DNA from: Micromonospora globbae
GTDB taxonomy: Bacteria > Actinomycetota > Actinomycetes > Mycobacteriales > Micromonosporaceae
Length of the DNA stretch: 64,000 nt
Assembly: GCF_003610785.1 (NCBI RefSeq)
Contig: NZ_RAQQ01000001.1
Span: 372,001-436,000, forward strand
Reading direction: 5' to 3'
Every line of letters starts with the position of its first letter. Positions within the stretch are counted from its first letter, which is position 1. A program made the position numbers and the translations under genes. This document shows, one piece after another, positions 1 to 11,879 of this stretch. The notes beneath the pieces were generated by a model. That model saw only the letters and a program-made list of their open reading frames with translations. It was not told the origin of the DNA and did not search any database.

Positions 1-649
<649 letters not shown>

Positions 650-697
650 GTTCCGACCCCGCTGCCCCACAGCCCTCGCGGCACGGGACACCGGCGC

Positions 698-712
698 GCG
701 CCCTCGGGGCGC
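698..712 (+). other. Hairpin 45 nt before the pump RBS
   Basis: GCGCCC-TCG-GGGCGC forms a perfect 6-bp stem with a 3-nt loop between the leader-ORF stop (649) and the pump Shine-Dalgarno GGAG (757-760). It is a candidate part of a translational attenuator. Confidence 0.3.
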
Positions 713-766
713 TGACCGCGGTGACGAGACGACTCCTTCTCCCTCTCGCTCACCTCGGAGCTCGTG

Positions 767-1948
767 ATGCCTCTCCCCCTCTACCTGCTCGCCGTGGCGG
801 TCTTCGCCATGGGCACCTCGGAGTTCATGCTCGCCGGCCTGGTGCCGGCCATCGCCGCGAGCCTCGACGTTCCGGTCGGGGCCGCCGGCCTCCTGACCTC
901 GGCGTTCGCCGTAGGCATGGTCGTCGGCGCGCCGCTGATGGCGGTGCTCGCGCGCCGCTGGCCCGCGCGGGCCAGCCTGTTGAGCTTCGTGCTGGTCTTC
1001 GCCGCGGCCCACGTCGTGGGCGCCCTCACGACGAGTTTCGCGGTCCTGCTCGGCACCCGCGTGCTCGCCGCCCTGGCCAACGCCGGCTTCCTGGCGGTGG
1101 CACTGACCACGGCCGCCGCACTCGCGGCCACCGATCGGAAGGGGCGCGCCCTCGCGGTGCTGCTCTCGGGCACGACGGTGGCCACCGTCGCCGGAGTTCC
1201 CGGCGGCGCGGTGCTCGGCGCGCTACTCGGCTGGCGGGCCACCTTCTGGGCGATCGCACTGCTCTGCCTGCCCGCTGCCGCCGGCGTCGTGAAGGGCATC
1301 CCGCCACGGGTCGGGCGGACCCCTCGGAACGCCCCGGCCGGCGCGTCGCTGCGGGACGAGATCGCCCAGCTCACCGCGCCCCGGCTGGTCCTGGTCATGC
1401 TGCTCGGCGCCCTCGTCAACGCCGCCACCTTCGCCACGTTCACCTACCTGGCGCCGGTCGTCACCGGCACCGCCGGCCTGGGCGACCTGTGGGTCCCCGT
1501 CGTGCTGGTGCTGTTCGGGGTCGGGTCCTTCGTCGGCGTCACCGTCGCGGGGCGGCTGGCCGACCGGCGTCCCCGCATCGTGATCGCGGTCGGTGGCCCG
1601 CTGCTGCTGCTCGGCTGGGTCGCGATGGCGACCCTGGCCGCGCAGTCGGCGGCGCTCCTGCTCCTCGTGTTCGTGCAGGGCACGCTCTCCTTCGCGCTGG
1701 GCGGCACCCTGATCACCAGGGTGCTCTACGAGGCGGCGGGCGCCCCCACCATGGGTGGGTCGTACGCGACGGCGGCGCTCAACATCGGTGCTGCCGGCGG
1801 CCCCGTCGTCGCCGCGGCGGCCCTCGGTGCCGGCGCGGGTGACCTCGGCCCGGTGTGGGTCAGCGGCGTCCTCGTCGCGGTCGCACTGCTCGTGGCCCTG
1901 CCGTTCCTGCGGATCGTCGCACCCCGAGCCGGTCGGGCGACGCGGTGA
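767..1948 (+). CDS. MFS drug efflux transporter, Cmx/CmlR chloramphenicol-exporter type
   Basis: Integral membrane proton-antiporter of 393 residues with about 12 predicted membrane segments, the usual length for this family. The N-terminus (MPLPLYLLAVAVFAMGTSEF, then MLAGL and LLTSAFAVGMVVGAP) and the C-terminal TLITRVLYEAAGAPTMGGSY follow the Cmx/CmlR chloramphenicol-efflux subfamily closely. ATG 767 is preferred over the adjacent GTG 764 because GGAG (757-760) lies 6 nt upstream and homologues start at this Met. It is divergent from the rox-like gene across a 515-bp gap with an RAE-like element and RNA hairpins, so expression is probably drug-inducible. The substrate is inferred from family; phenicols are most likely. 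Its 3' two-thirds is overlapped by the antisense extension of the next gene. Confidence 0.88.
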   Translation: MPLPLYLLAVAVFAMGTSEFMLAGLVPAIAASLDVPVGAAGLLTSAFAVGMVVGAPLMAVLARRWPARASLLSFVLVFAAAHVVGALTTSFAVLLGTRVLAALANAGFLAVALTTAAALAATDRKGRALAVLLSGTTVATVAGVPGGAVLGALLGWRATFWAIALLCLPAAAGVVKGIPPRVGRTPRNAPAGASLRDEIAQLTAPRLVLVMLLGALVNAATFATFTYLAPVVTGTAGLGDLWVPVVLVLFGVGSFVGVTVAGRLADRRPRIVIAVGGPLLLLGWVAMATLAAQSAALLLLVFVQGTLSFALGGTLITRVLYEAAGAPTMGGSYATAALNIGAAGGPVVAAAALGAGAGDLGPVWVSGVLVAVALLVALPFLRIVAPRAGRATR

Positions 1949-3070
1949 GCGGACCCTCGGCCGGTACGGCGGCGGCCGACAGGCGGCGAACTCGATCCCG
2001 CCGAGGGCGACCGCGCGGTACGCGGCGAGGCGTTCGGCCTGCTCGGTGACGGCGGCGCGCGTGGCGGCCGACAACGTGCGCCACGGCTGGACGGCGACCG
2101 TCAACGTCCTGCCGGACCTGCGCGGGCGCCACGTGCCGACCACCTCGCCGTCGACCAGCACGGCACCCGGACGGCCCAGCACCGGCCACAGCTCCTTCGC
2201 GCGGGCCGCGTCCGGCACCAGCGTCGCGCGGTCCTTCGCCTGGAGGAACAGGTCGAACGGGCCGAGCAGGCGCGTCGCCCGCACGTCGGCCGACTCCAGC
2301 GCCTCCGCGTCGGCGGCCAGGAGCGACCGCGCTTCACCGTCGACGGTCACCTCGACCACGTCGTCGGGCCAGCGTGCCTTCACGTCCTTCACCGGTGCGT
2401 CGAGGTAGTCGGCCACGTGTCTGGGCGTGGCCGGGCCGAGCAGCCGGAGGTACGCGCGGACGAGGTCGAACCTGTCGCCCGGCGCGGCGGCCCTGCGGAA
2501 GCCGGCGATGCGTTCCAGGACCGGCGGCGACGTGTCGAGCCGCAGTTCCAGCCCGGCCCGCACGGCGGCCAGCCGGAACGGCATCTCGTAGAGGTGGGTG
2601 GCGTCGCACGGCCGGCAGAACCGCAGATACGGCTCGGGCATCACCGCGGCCAGCCGACCGGAGACGTCCCCCTTGATCATCGGCGCGGTGACGATGTCCC
2701 GCATCCGGGCGGCCACCTCGTCGAGGGCGGCCAGGTTGCCGATGCCGGCCACCCTGAGCGGCCTCGCGGCGTCGTAGATGCGCTTGCCCGCGTCGGCGTC
2801 GGAGAACGGCTCGACCGCCGCCGCCACCCGCCCCACGTCGGCGCGTCGGTAGAGGTGGGGGGCGCCGCGCACGGTCCAGAGCATGACCAGGTCGTCGGAG
2901 GACGGCGCCGACACGTCGACCCCACGGACGGCCAGCGCCCACCGGCCGCCGTCCGGGCCGGTGTCCTGCACCCCGATGTCGAGCACGGCGGTGCCGTCGA
3001 GCGTGCCCTCGGCCCGGTCGAGCTGCTGGGCCCGGACCCGGAAGTTCATCACCTGGCGCTGGTCGACCAC
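1223..3070 (-). CDS. Winged-helix DNA-binding domain protein (HTH_42 / AlkZ-YcaQ superfamily) with read-through C-terminal tail
   Basis: Residues 1-361 look like a complete member of the winged-helix family that includes DNA glycosylases AlkZ and YcaQ/AlkX: an N-terminal helical segment with VQDTG near residue 36, a central LRLLGPATPRHVADYL winged helix, and a C-terminal domain ending near GGIEFA. Relatives stop there, at about 360 residues. This frame has no stop and continues for about 254 codons antisense to the pump, giving an Arg/Gly/Glu-rich, low-complexity tail typical of chance antisense translation in high-G+C DNA. A lost stop codon, a frameshift near 1985, or a genuine long overlap are all possible. 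The QPhiD-type catalytic motif seen in its neighbour is not evident. Start is GTG 3070 or ATG 3049. Confidence 0.7.
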   Translation of the reverse strand: MVDQRQVMNFRVRAQQLDRAEGTLDGTAVLDIGVQDTGPDGGRWALAVRGVDVSAPSSDDLVMLWTVRGAPHLYRRADVGRVAAAVEPFSDADAGKRIYDAARPLRVAGIGNLAALDEVAARMRDIVTAPMIKGDVSGRLAAVMPEPYLRFCRPCDATHLYEMPFRLAAVRAGLELRLDTSPPVLERIAGFRRAAAPGDRFDLVRAYLRLLGPATPRHVADYLDAPVKDVKARWPDDVVEVTVDGEARSLLAADAEALESADVRATRLLGPFDLFLQAKDRATLVPDAARAKELWPVLGRPGAVLVDGEVVGTWRPRRSGRTLTVAVQPWRTLSAATRAAVTEQAERLAAYRAVALGGIEFAACRPPPYRPRVRSPRRPTGSGCDDPQERQGHEQCDRDEDAADPHRAEVTRAGTEGRRGDDGAAGSTDVERRRRVRPTHGGGARRLVEHPGDQGAAQREGERALHEHEEQERRRLRGQGRHRDPAEQQQRATDRDHDAGTPVGQPPRDGDADEGPDPEQHQHDGDPQVAQAGGAGDDRRQVGERGEGGGVDEGAEQHDQDQPGRGELGDLVPQRRAGRGVPRGPPDPWRDALHDAGGSGQAEQCDRPEGGPPAE

Positions 3071-3117
3071 GCCCGAAGCCTACGCAGCGGCTCCGACAGG
3101 AAGGCGTGCGGCAGCGC

Positions 3118-4218
3118 TCACCGCGCCGGTGGCGCGGCGTGGGTGACGGTGACGCCGAGCCACGCCGCCAGGTCCTCGATCTCGCTGTGGACCGCGGCGG
3201 ACACGGCGTCGGTGAAGGGCACGTCCTCGTGGACGGCGTTGACGACCAGGGTGCCGGCCCTGCGGTCGACGGTCGCGTCGAGCTTGCCGACGAGCCGGTC
3301 GCCGTGCAGCACGGGCAGGGCGAAGTAGCCCCACCGGCGCTGCTCCCGGGGCTTGTACATCTCCAGGACGTACTCGAAGCCGAACAGCTGCTCGGCGCGG
3401 ACCCGGTCGTGGACCAGCCGGTCGAACGGCGACAGCAGCGCGGTACGCCCCTCGAACGGCAGCCCGACGTACGCCGGATGCACCCGCCAGGTGCCCGGCG
3501 TGCCCTCGACGACGGCCTCCTCACCGGCGTCACCCACGTACGGCGACTCACCGGGGATCTGCGGGCCGGCGGACCGGGCGATGCCCAGCGCGGCGAGCCG
3601 GCGCTCGTTGCGCAGGCGGACCGCCGCCTCACCGTCGAGGACGGGCAGCTCGGCGGGGTAGACCCGCTCGGGGAGGTCGAAGTAGCGCTGTCGCCCCCGG
3701 CGGCCGGAGATCGCGAGGTGTCCGCGCAGCGCCAGCGACTCGAGCATCCTGGTGACGTTCCGGTTGTTGTTCCAGCCGGACGACGGCCAGGGCACGACAC
3801 TCGTGTCGGGGATGTCGCGGGACAGCAGCGGGCCCTTCTCCCGCACCAGGGCCAGGATGTCGCGGCGGAACGGCTCGTTGTCCCGCAGCCACGCCTCCAT
3901 GGCCGGGTACGTCGGGGCGTCGCGGGCCTCGGCGATCACGGCGGGCAGGTCGCGGGGCGACCGGATGTAGGCCACGGTCTCGACGAGCGTACGGTCCGTC
4001 TCGATGGCCCTGGTCAGGTCGGCGGGATCGTAGGCCGAGCCGAGCCGGCTCCACAGGACGAGGTCGGCGCTCGGTGCGATGGCCGCCGTGGGGTCGATCT
4101 GCAGGAGCGTCAGGCGTTCGACGACCTCGACGAGATCCGTCGGGCGCGGCGCGTCGAGCAACTGCGCGTGGATCGCGATTCGGCGGGCCTCGTCCTTCGT
4201 CAGTCGGTGAGGGGCCAC
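3118..4218 (-). CDS. YcaQ/AlkX-type winged-helix DNA glycosylase
   Basis: About 366 residues, typical for the crosslink-repair DNA glycosylase YcaQ family (HTH_42). Near the N-terminus the motif LTLLQID places Gln-Ile-Asp at about residues 40-42 from GTG 4218, matching the catalytic QPhiD motif known in E. coli YcaQ (AlkX), which removes bulky N7-alkylguanine lesions and unhooks interstrand crosslinks. Conserved family blocks follow: YDPADL, a WPSSGWNNNRNVTRML winged helix, and SPFDRLVHDRVRAEQLFGF. GTG 4218 is chosen because a TAGTGT box ends 8 nt upstream and the residues encoded from the earlier in-frame start at 4284 are uninformative. It is followed by a second HTH_42 gene on the same strand with a 47-bp gap. 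Confidence 0.8.
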   Translation of the reverse strand: MAPHRLTKDEARRIAIHAQLLDAPRPTDLVEVVERLTLLQIDPTAAIAPSADLVLWSRLGSAYDPADLTRAIETDRTLVETVAYIRSPRDLPAVIAEARDAPTYPAMEAWLRDNEPFRRDILALVREKGPLLSRDIPDTSVVPWPSSGWNNNRNVTRMLESLALRGHLAISGRRGRQRYFDLPERVYPAELPVLDGEAAVRLRNERRLAALGIARSAGPQIPGESPYVGDAGEEAVVEGTPGTWRVHPAYVGLPFEGRTALLSPFDRLVHDRVRAEQLFGFEYVLEMYKPREQRRWGYFALPVLHGDRLVGKLDATVDRRAGTLVVNAVHEDVPFTDAVSAAVHSEIEDLAAWLGVTVTHAAPPAR

Positions 4219-4332
4219 GCCGTCCCACACTAGTCCGCCAGGTCGCCACGTCCAGGGCCCCGACGGCCCGCCCTGACCCGGCACCCGGTGGGCCCCGGTC
4301 GACCCGTGATCGACCGGGGCCCCTCGGATCGG

Positions 4333-7245
<2,913 letters not shown>

Positions 7246-8118
7246 TCAGTCGTCGTTCTCCAGGACCTCGCGCAGCTTGCGGGCGAACGCCTCGGGCTGG
7301 CCGGGGTAGCCGAACTCGTCGCCGAGGAAGCCGCCGTGGTTGCTCGGGAACACCGTCGCCCGCTGGCCGAGCAGCTCGGCGGTGGCCACCGCGGTACGCG
7401 CCGTGAAGGTGCCCGCGGACTCCTCGCCCACGGCGATCACGACGCGGGTGGGCGCCGCGGCCAGCGCCTCGACGTCGGGGCGGTAGCTGCTGACCGCCCA
7501 GGACCGGTCGGAGAGCAGCGGGTCGTCCCGGCGACCGTCGTCCTCGGTCGGCATCCCGAACGCCGCGGGATCGGGGGCGCCCTGCGCGAAGTACGCATCG
7601 GTGAACTCCCCCTGCCAGGAGGTCATCGCGATGAAGGCGGCCATGCCGGCGTTCGACCCCTTCGCCTCGTACACGGCCCGGACGCCGTCGCGGGCCCGCT
7701 CGGCCGCCGCGGCGTCCGGCAGCACCGGGATGATCGGAGGCTCGTGCGCCACCAGGGCGGTCACGTCGTCGGGGTGTGCCGCCACGAGCGCGAGCGCCGT
7801 CACCGCGCCCCCGCTGCTCGCGAACATCTCCACCGGGCCGGCACCGAGCGCCTCGATCACGGCGTGCACGTCACCGGCCTGGACCGTGGGGTCGTGGTCG
7901 ACCCGGCCGTCCTTGCGCCGGCTGCGGCCGAGGCCCCGAGGGTCGTACGTCACCACGGTGCGGTCGGGGAAGTACGACGCCAACGTGGCGAAGCCGGTGG
8001 CGTCCATGGGCTGGCCGATCATGAACAGCGGCGGGCGTCCGTCGGCCGTCGGCAGCGGGCCGCGAACGTCGTACACAATGTCGGCCTCGGCCGTCTCAAG
8101 AACGTGGGTAGTCGTCAT
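7246..8118 (-). CDS. Alpha/beta-fold hydrolase
   Basis: 290-residue cytoplasmic alpha/beta hydrolase. The oxyanion region LFMIGQPMDATGF, the strand VVTYDPRGLGRSRR and the nucleophile elbow FASSGGAVTAL (Ser102, a variant of GxSxG with Ala in the first position) are in the expected order. The C-terminal PSNHGGFLGDEFGYPG supplies the catalytic His261. Substrate cannot be assigned. It is separated from furA by a strong hairpin and from its upstream neighbour by a 241-bp gap, so it appears monocistronic. Confidence 0.85.
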   Translation of the reverse strand: MTTTHVLETAEADIVYDVRGPLPTADGRPPLFMIGQPMDATGFATLASYFPDRTVVTYDPRGLGRSRRKDGRVDHDPTVQAGDVHAVIEALGAGPVEMFASSGGAVTALALVAAHPDDVTALVAHEPPIIPVLPDAAAAERARDGVRAVYEAKGSNAGMAAFIAMTSWQGEFTDAYFAQGAPDPAAFGMPTEDDGRRDDPLLSDRSWAVSSYRPDVEALAAAPTRVVIAVGEESAGTFTARTAVATAELLGQRATVFPSNHGGFLGDEFGYPGQPEAFARKLREVLENDD

Positions 8119-8359
8119 GCCGGTACTGACTTCTCCGTCGCCGGAAACTCATCGGTCCGCGCGGTGGACGATCGGTGGCGCCGTGCGGCCGCACCCGGCC
8201 GACGCGGGCGACGCCGGGCCGCCGGCTCCTCCGACCCGATCTGTGCTGGTCGTGCGACCCGCCGGCGGCGGAGCCCGACGGCGCCCACGTGTCGGCCGCA
8301 CCGGCCCGGGGTACAGGCCGAGGCAGGGCTATATTGCCTGGTGGCGGTAGGAGAATGAC

Positions 8360-8566
8360 GTGACGGAGGACAGCGGACACACCCGGGCCGGATGGGCCGT
8401 CCGCCGCTACGTCGTCACGGTCCGTCAGCCCGGCGACACGGCGCGGCCCGTGAGCCGCCACTTCACGTCCCGTGCCGCGAACCGCCGCGCCGACTGGCTG
8501 CGCCGCCAGTCCGACTACGCCGACTGCGACGTGCGCGTCCGGCGCCTCGGGGACGGGAAGGGCTGA
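8360..8566 (+). CDS. Small basic hypothetical protein
   Basis: 68 residues, rich in Arg (MTEDSGHTRAGWAVRRYVVT...), with no recognisable domain. It starts with GTG 8360, placed 6 nt after AGGAG (8349-8353), which supports translation. It could adopt a short beta-hairpin plus helix, with the HFTSRAANRRADWLRRQ stretch helical. Function unknown. Confidence 0.5.
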   Translation: MTEDSGHTRAGWAVRRYVVTVRQPGDTARPVSRHFTSRAANRRADWLRRQSDYADCDVRVRRLGDGKG

Positions 8567-8580
8567 GGCCGTCGGCTCCG

Positions 8581-9576
8581 TCAGGCCTCGTCGTGCGGTG
8601 CGGCGGCGGCGCGTACGCCGAACATCGCCCGCCCCACGCGGAGGCCGCCGCGCGCGGCACCCGGCGCGCCGGTGCTCGACCTCGGCGCCGGAACCTGCAG
8701 GATGGCGACGGCAGACAGCACGAGAGCCGCGCCGGCGAGCTGAACGGCGCTCAGGGACTCACCGAGGACGAGCGCGGCGAGCGCCGTGGTGACCACGGGT
8801 TCGAAGGTCGACAGGATGGCGGCGGTGGACGGGCCGGTCCGCCGCAGACCCGCGAAGAAGGTGAGCATCGCCAACACCGTGGAGACGACGGCGATGCAGG
8901 CCAGCCAGAACCATCCCGGCAGCCCGACGTCGAGGTCGACGCCACCGGTGACGGCGGCGCGTACGCCGAGGGTGCCGGCGGCCCCGGTCATCACCAGGGT
9001 GGACAGCACCACGGGCGGCAGCCGGTGCACGACGGTGTCGGCGACGAGGATGTAGCTCGTGTAGACCACCGCGGCGCCGAACGCCAGCAGGGCCCCGAGC
9101 GGATGGAAGCCCACGCCGCCCGCGCCGAGGAGGACCAGGACCATTCCGCTCGACGCCGCCAGCAGCGCGACGAGGCGTCCCGGTGTCAGCCGGTCCCGGC
9201 CGAGCAGGACCGCCGCCACGGTCACGAGGACGGGGTAGGTGTAGAGGATCAGGGACAGCAGCGAGGCGTCCATCAGTTCGAGGGCCGAGAAGAACAGGCT
9301 CGCCTGCGCGGCGTACCCGACCGCGCCCAGGCCGAGCGCGGTGACCAGCACCCGGCCGCCGGCCGCGGCCGGCGGATCCTCGTCGGCACCGCCGCGTCGC
9401 AGACCGGGCCGCAGGAGCAGGAGTACGCCCAGCACCGCGGCCGCGAGACCGAAACGCACCAGGAGCAGCGCCCCGGGCGAGACGCCCGCCTCGTAGGCGA
9501 GCTTTCCGAAGACCGCCATGGCGCCGAAACACGCCGCCGACAGGAGACACAGTGCGGGACCCACGCCGTCGAGCAT
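8581..9576 (-). CDS. EamA/DMT-family transporter
   Basis: 331 residues with ten predicted membrane helices arranged as two EamA repeats: LSAACFGAMAVFGKLAYEAG begins the first and ALLAFGAAVVYTSYILVADT the second. The LSTFEPVVTTALAALVLGESL block before the last helices is a hallmark of RhaT/YdcZ-like metabolite exporters. Likely exports an amino acid or other small metabolite; the substrate is not predictable. It is divergent from a LysR gene 61 bp away, a frequent exporter/regulator arrangement. Confidence 0.88.
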   Translation of the reverse strand: MLDGVGPALCLLSAACFGAMAVFGKLAYEAGVSPGALLLVRFGLAAAVLGVLLLLRPGLRRGGADEDPPAAAGGRVLVTALGLGAVGYAAQASLFFSALELMDASLLSLILYTYPVLVTVAAVLLGRDRLTPGRLVALLAASSGMVLVLLGAGGVGFHPLGALLAFGAAVVYTSYILVADTVVHRLPPVVLSTLVMTGAAGTLGVRAAVTGGVDLDVGLPGWFWLACIAVVSTVLAMLTFFAGLRRTGPSTAAILSTFEPVVTTALAALVLGESLSAVQLAGAALVLSAVAILQVPAPRSSTGAPGAARGGLRVGRAMFGVRAAAAPHDEA

Positions 9577-9606
9577 CGGCCACCCGACCCATCAGGTCCA
9601 GTGATG

Positions 9607-9639
9607 ATTCGTGGAGTCGATTCGTTAGCATTCCCGAAT
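9607..9639. promoter_or_regulatory. LysR-type operator and leaderless promoter region
   Basis: ATTCG occurs at 9607-9611 and 9620-9624, with the inverse CGAAT at 9635-9639. The last pair forms ATTCG-N10-CGAAT, a T-N11-A-like LysR site that overlaps the LysR start codon. TAGCAT (9626-9631) lies 6 nt before the ATG and would be a leaderless -10 box, so binding here should autorepress. Confidence 0.5.
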
Positions 9640-10552
9640 GGTTGCGCTGGACCTCCGCCGCCTCCGGTTCCTTCGCGAGTTCGAGGAGCGCGGCACCCTG
9701 GGCGCGGTGGCCGCGGCGCTCGGCTACAGCCCGTCGGCGATCTCCCAGCAGCTCACCCTCCTGGAGAGGGAGGTCGGGACGCGGTTGTTCGAGAAGGCCG
9801 GGCGCGGCGTACGGCTGACGGACGCCGGGCACCTCCTGGCCCGGCACGCGCGGGTGCTGCTGTCGGCGGCCGAGGCGGCGGCGGCGGACCTGGCCGCCCT
9901 CGACGACGACGTGCGGGGCACCGTGCGGGCCGGCGGCCTGCAGTCGGCGGCCCGCCGCCTGTTGGTGCCGGCACTCGCCCACACGACGGCCGCGCACCCC
10001 CGGGTACGGGTGGAGATCTTCGAGATCGAACTCGAACAGGCGCTGCCGAACCTCCGCCTGGGCGCGATCGACCTGCTGATCGCCGACGAGTACGACGGGC
10101 ACCCCCGGCCGCGACCGGCAGGGCTGCGTTTCGCGGTCCTGCACGAGGAGCCGCTGAAGGTGGCGTTACCGGCGGCGCACCCGATGGCCGCGTCGGGTGG
10201 ACCGGTGTCGATGGCCACGCTGCGGGCGGACGTCTGGACCGCGTCGGCCGAGGGGACCGGCCACCACGCCATGGTCGTCGGAACCTGCCGGTCCCTCGGC
10301 GGGTACGAGCCCGACCTGCGGCACCGGTGCAGCGACGCGGACGTCCAACTCGAACTCGTCCGCCGCGCGCAGGCCGTCGCCCTGCTGCCGGCACTGACCC
10401 TGGCGCCCGACGATCCCGCTCTCGCCGTCCGTGACGTCGCCGAGGCGGACCTCCGGCGGCGTCTCGTCGTGGTCACCCGCGACACCCCGCCGGGCCCCGC
10501 ACTGACCGCCTTCCTGGCCGCCGTGACGGCTCAGGCGCGCACACTGACCTGA
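9638..10552 (+). CDS. LysR-family transcriptional regulator
   Basis: 304 residues: N-terminal winged HTH (residues about 3-62, with GAVAAALGYSPSAISQQLTLLEREVGTRLFEKAGRG) and a periplasmic-binding-like effector domain (about 87-295). It sits back to back with the EamA exporter gene and probably regulates it and itself through the ATTCG inverted repeats in between. The transcript appears leaderless. Confidence 0.93.
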   Translation: MVALDLRRLRFLREFEERGTLGAVAAALGYSPSAISQQLTLLEREVGTRLFEKAGRGVRLTDAGHLLARHARVLLSAAEAAAADLAALDDDVRGTVRAGGLQSAARRLLVPALAHTTAAHPRVRVEIFEIELEQALPNLRLGAIDLLIADEYDGHPRPRPAGLRFAVLHEEPLKVALPAAHPMAASGGPVSMATLRADVWTASAEGTGHHAMVVGTCRSLGGYEPDLRHRCSDADVQLELVRRAQAVALLPALTLAPDDPALAVRDVAEADLRRRLVVVTRDTPPGPALTAFLAAVTAQARTLT

Positions 10553-10675
10553 GCCCGGCTGGTGGACGCGGCCTCCCGGAGACCAGCGATCCCGAAGAAC
10601 GATCACCTGCCCCGTCGCCGCGTGTCAACGGCCTTCCGACATCGCTCGATGGGTGAAGGATTCCTGCACATTCAA

Positions 10676-10704
10676 TTGACAGGCATCATTCTCACCGGGA
10701 TACT
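10676..10704 (+). promoter_or_regulatory. Sigma-70-type promoter for the secreted esterase
   Basis: TTGACA (10676-10681) and GATACT (10699-10704) are spaced exactly 17 bp in a locally A+T-rich stretch of the 287-bp gap before the esterase. This predicts a 5' UTR of about 130 nt. Confidence 0.65.
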
Positions 10705-10839
10705 CCAGCAATCGATTTCTCGCGCGAGGAGGCGGCGCACTCCCCCGGTTCCGCTGGCCACCCTCTGAACCATCCGGCCCGCAACGACACCGCGCGGACG
10801 ACCGGGCTCCCTCGGCGTGGTCCACGTGATGGAGGTTCC

Positions 10840-11835
10840 ATGGACAACCGATCCGCCGTCCGCCGGCCGGTCAGCCGTCGGCGACTGTTGACCGGCACCG
10901 CGGGCGTCGCCGCCGTCGGCGCGTTCACCGGCTCCCTGGCCGCGCCGATGCCGGCGGCCGCGGCCCGTGACGGCCACGGTCTGCGCATCGTCGACCGGAA
11001 CGAGAACGGTGGCCGGTTGCAGTACTACCGGTTCGCCACCGACGCGATCGAGTGGGATCCGGGCGTCAACGTGCTGCTGCCGAACGGTTACCACACCAGC
11101 GGCAAGCGCTACCCGGTCCTGTACCTGCTGCACGGCGGAGCATCGGACTTCCGCGAGTTCCACCTGCACCACGACATCGTCGGCCTGACCGCCGGCCGGG
11201 AGATCATCGTCGTGATGCCGGACGCGTCCACCGGCTGGTACTCCAACCCGGTCAGCAGCAACACCGGCCCGCGCAACTGGGAGACCTTCCACATGGCGCA
11301 GCTGCTGCCGTGGATCGAGATGAACTTCCGAACCTTCCCGGAGTACGACGGCCGCGCGGTGGCTGGCTTCTCGATGGGCGGCTTCGGCGCCCTCAAGTAC
11401 ACCGCGAAGTACTACGGGCACTTCTGCTCGGTGAGTTCCCACTCCGGTCCGGCCAGCCTGCGTCGCGACTTCGGTCTCGTCGTGCACTGGGCGAACATCA
11501 CCTCGGCCGCGCTGGACCTCGGCGGCGGCACCGTCTACGGCGCACCACTGTGGGACGAGGCGCGGGTCACCGCGGACAACCCGGTCCAGCGGATCGAGAG
11601 CTACCGCAACAAGCGGATCTTCCTGGCGGCCGGCACGTCTCCGGACCCGGTCAACTGGTTCGACCGGATCAACGAGGAGCAGGTGCTCGCCGGTCAGCGG
11701 GAGTTCCGGGCCGCCCTGGGCCGCGCCGGCATCCCGCACGAGTGGCGCGAGGTCCCGGGTGGGCACGTCTTCCGTCCGGACCTGTTCGTCCAGGACCTCA
11801 ACGGGATGCTCGGCCGCCTGCGGCGCGCCGGCTAG
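10840..11835 (+). CDS. Secreted esterase (esterase D / antigen 85-like fold), Tat substrate
   Basis: 331 residues. A twin-arginine signal SRRRLLTG (residues 12-19) and hydrophobic segment end near AAPMPAAAA, so export through Tat is predicted. The mature part is an alpha/beta hydrolase: YLLHGGASDFREF oxyanion region, nucleophile in AGFSMGGFGALK (Ser178), acidic residue region around SPDPVNWFD, and His in VPGGHVFRPDLF. Family members are carboxylesterases, including feruloyl or acetyl-xylan esterases, and mycolyltransferase relatives; the substrate is unknown. The M23/VCBS gene starts 44 bp downstream, so the two may be co-expressed secreted enzymes. Confidence 0.88.
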   Translation: MDNRSAVRRPVSRRRLLTGTAGVAAVGAFTGSLAAPMPAAAARDGHGLRIVDRNENGGRLQYYRFATDAIEWDPGVNVLLPNGYHTSGKRYPVLYLLHGGASDFREFHLHHDIVGLTAGREIIVVMPDASTGWYSNPVSSNTGPRNWETFHMAQLLPWIEMNFRTFPEYDGRAVAGFSMGGFGALKYTAKYYGHFCSVSSHSGPASLRRDFGLVVHWANITSAALDLGGGTVYGAPLWDEARVTADNPVQRIESYRNKRIFLAAGTSPDPVNWFDRINEEQVLAGQREFRAALGRAGIPHEWREVPGGHVFRPDLFVQDLNGMLGRLRRAG

Positions 11836-11879
11836 CCGCACCACCGTTTCATTCGAGTCCTCCCCGAACGGAGTCACCC

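Noticed and set aside
11052..11879. Upstream in-frame extension of the M23 peptidase
   Set aside because: The extension lies in another frame of the esterase gene; the signal peptide starting at ATG 11880 fixes the real N-terminus.
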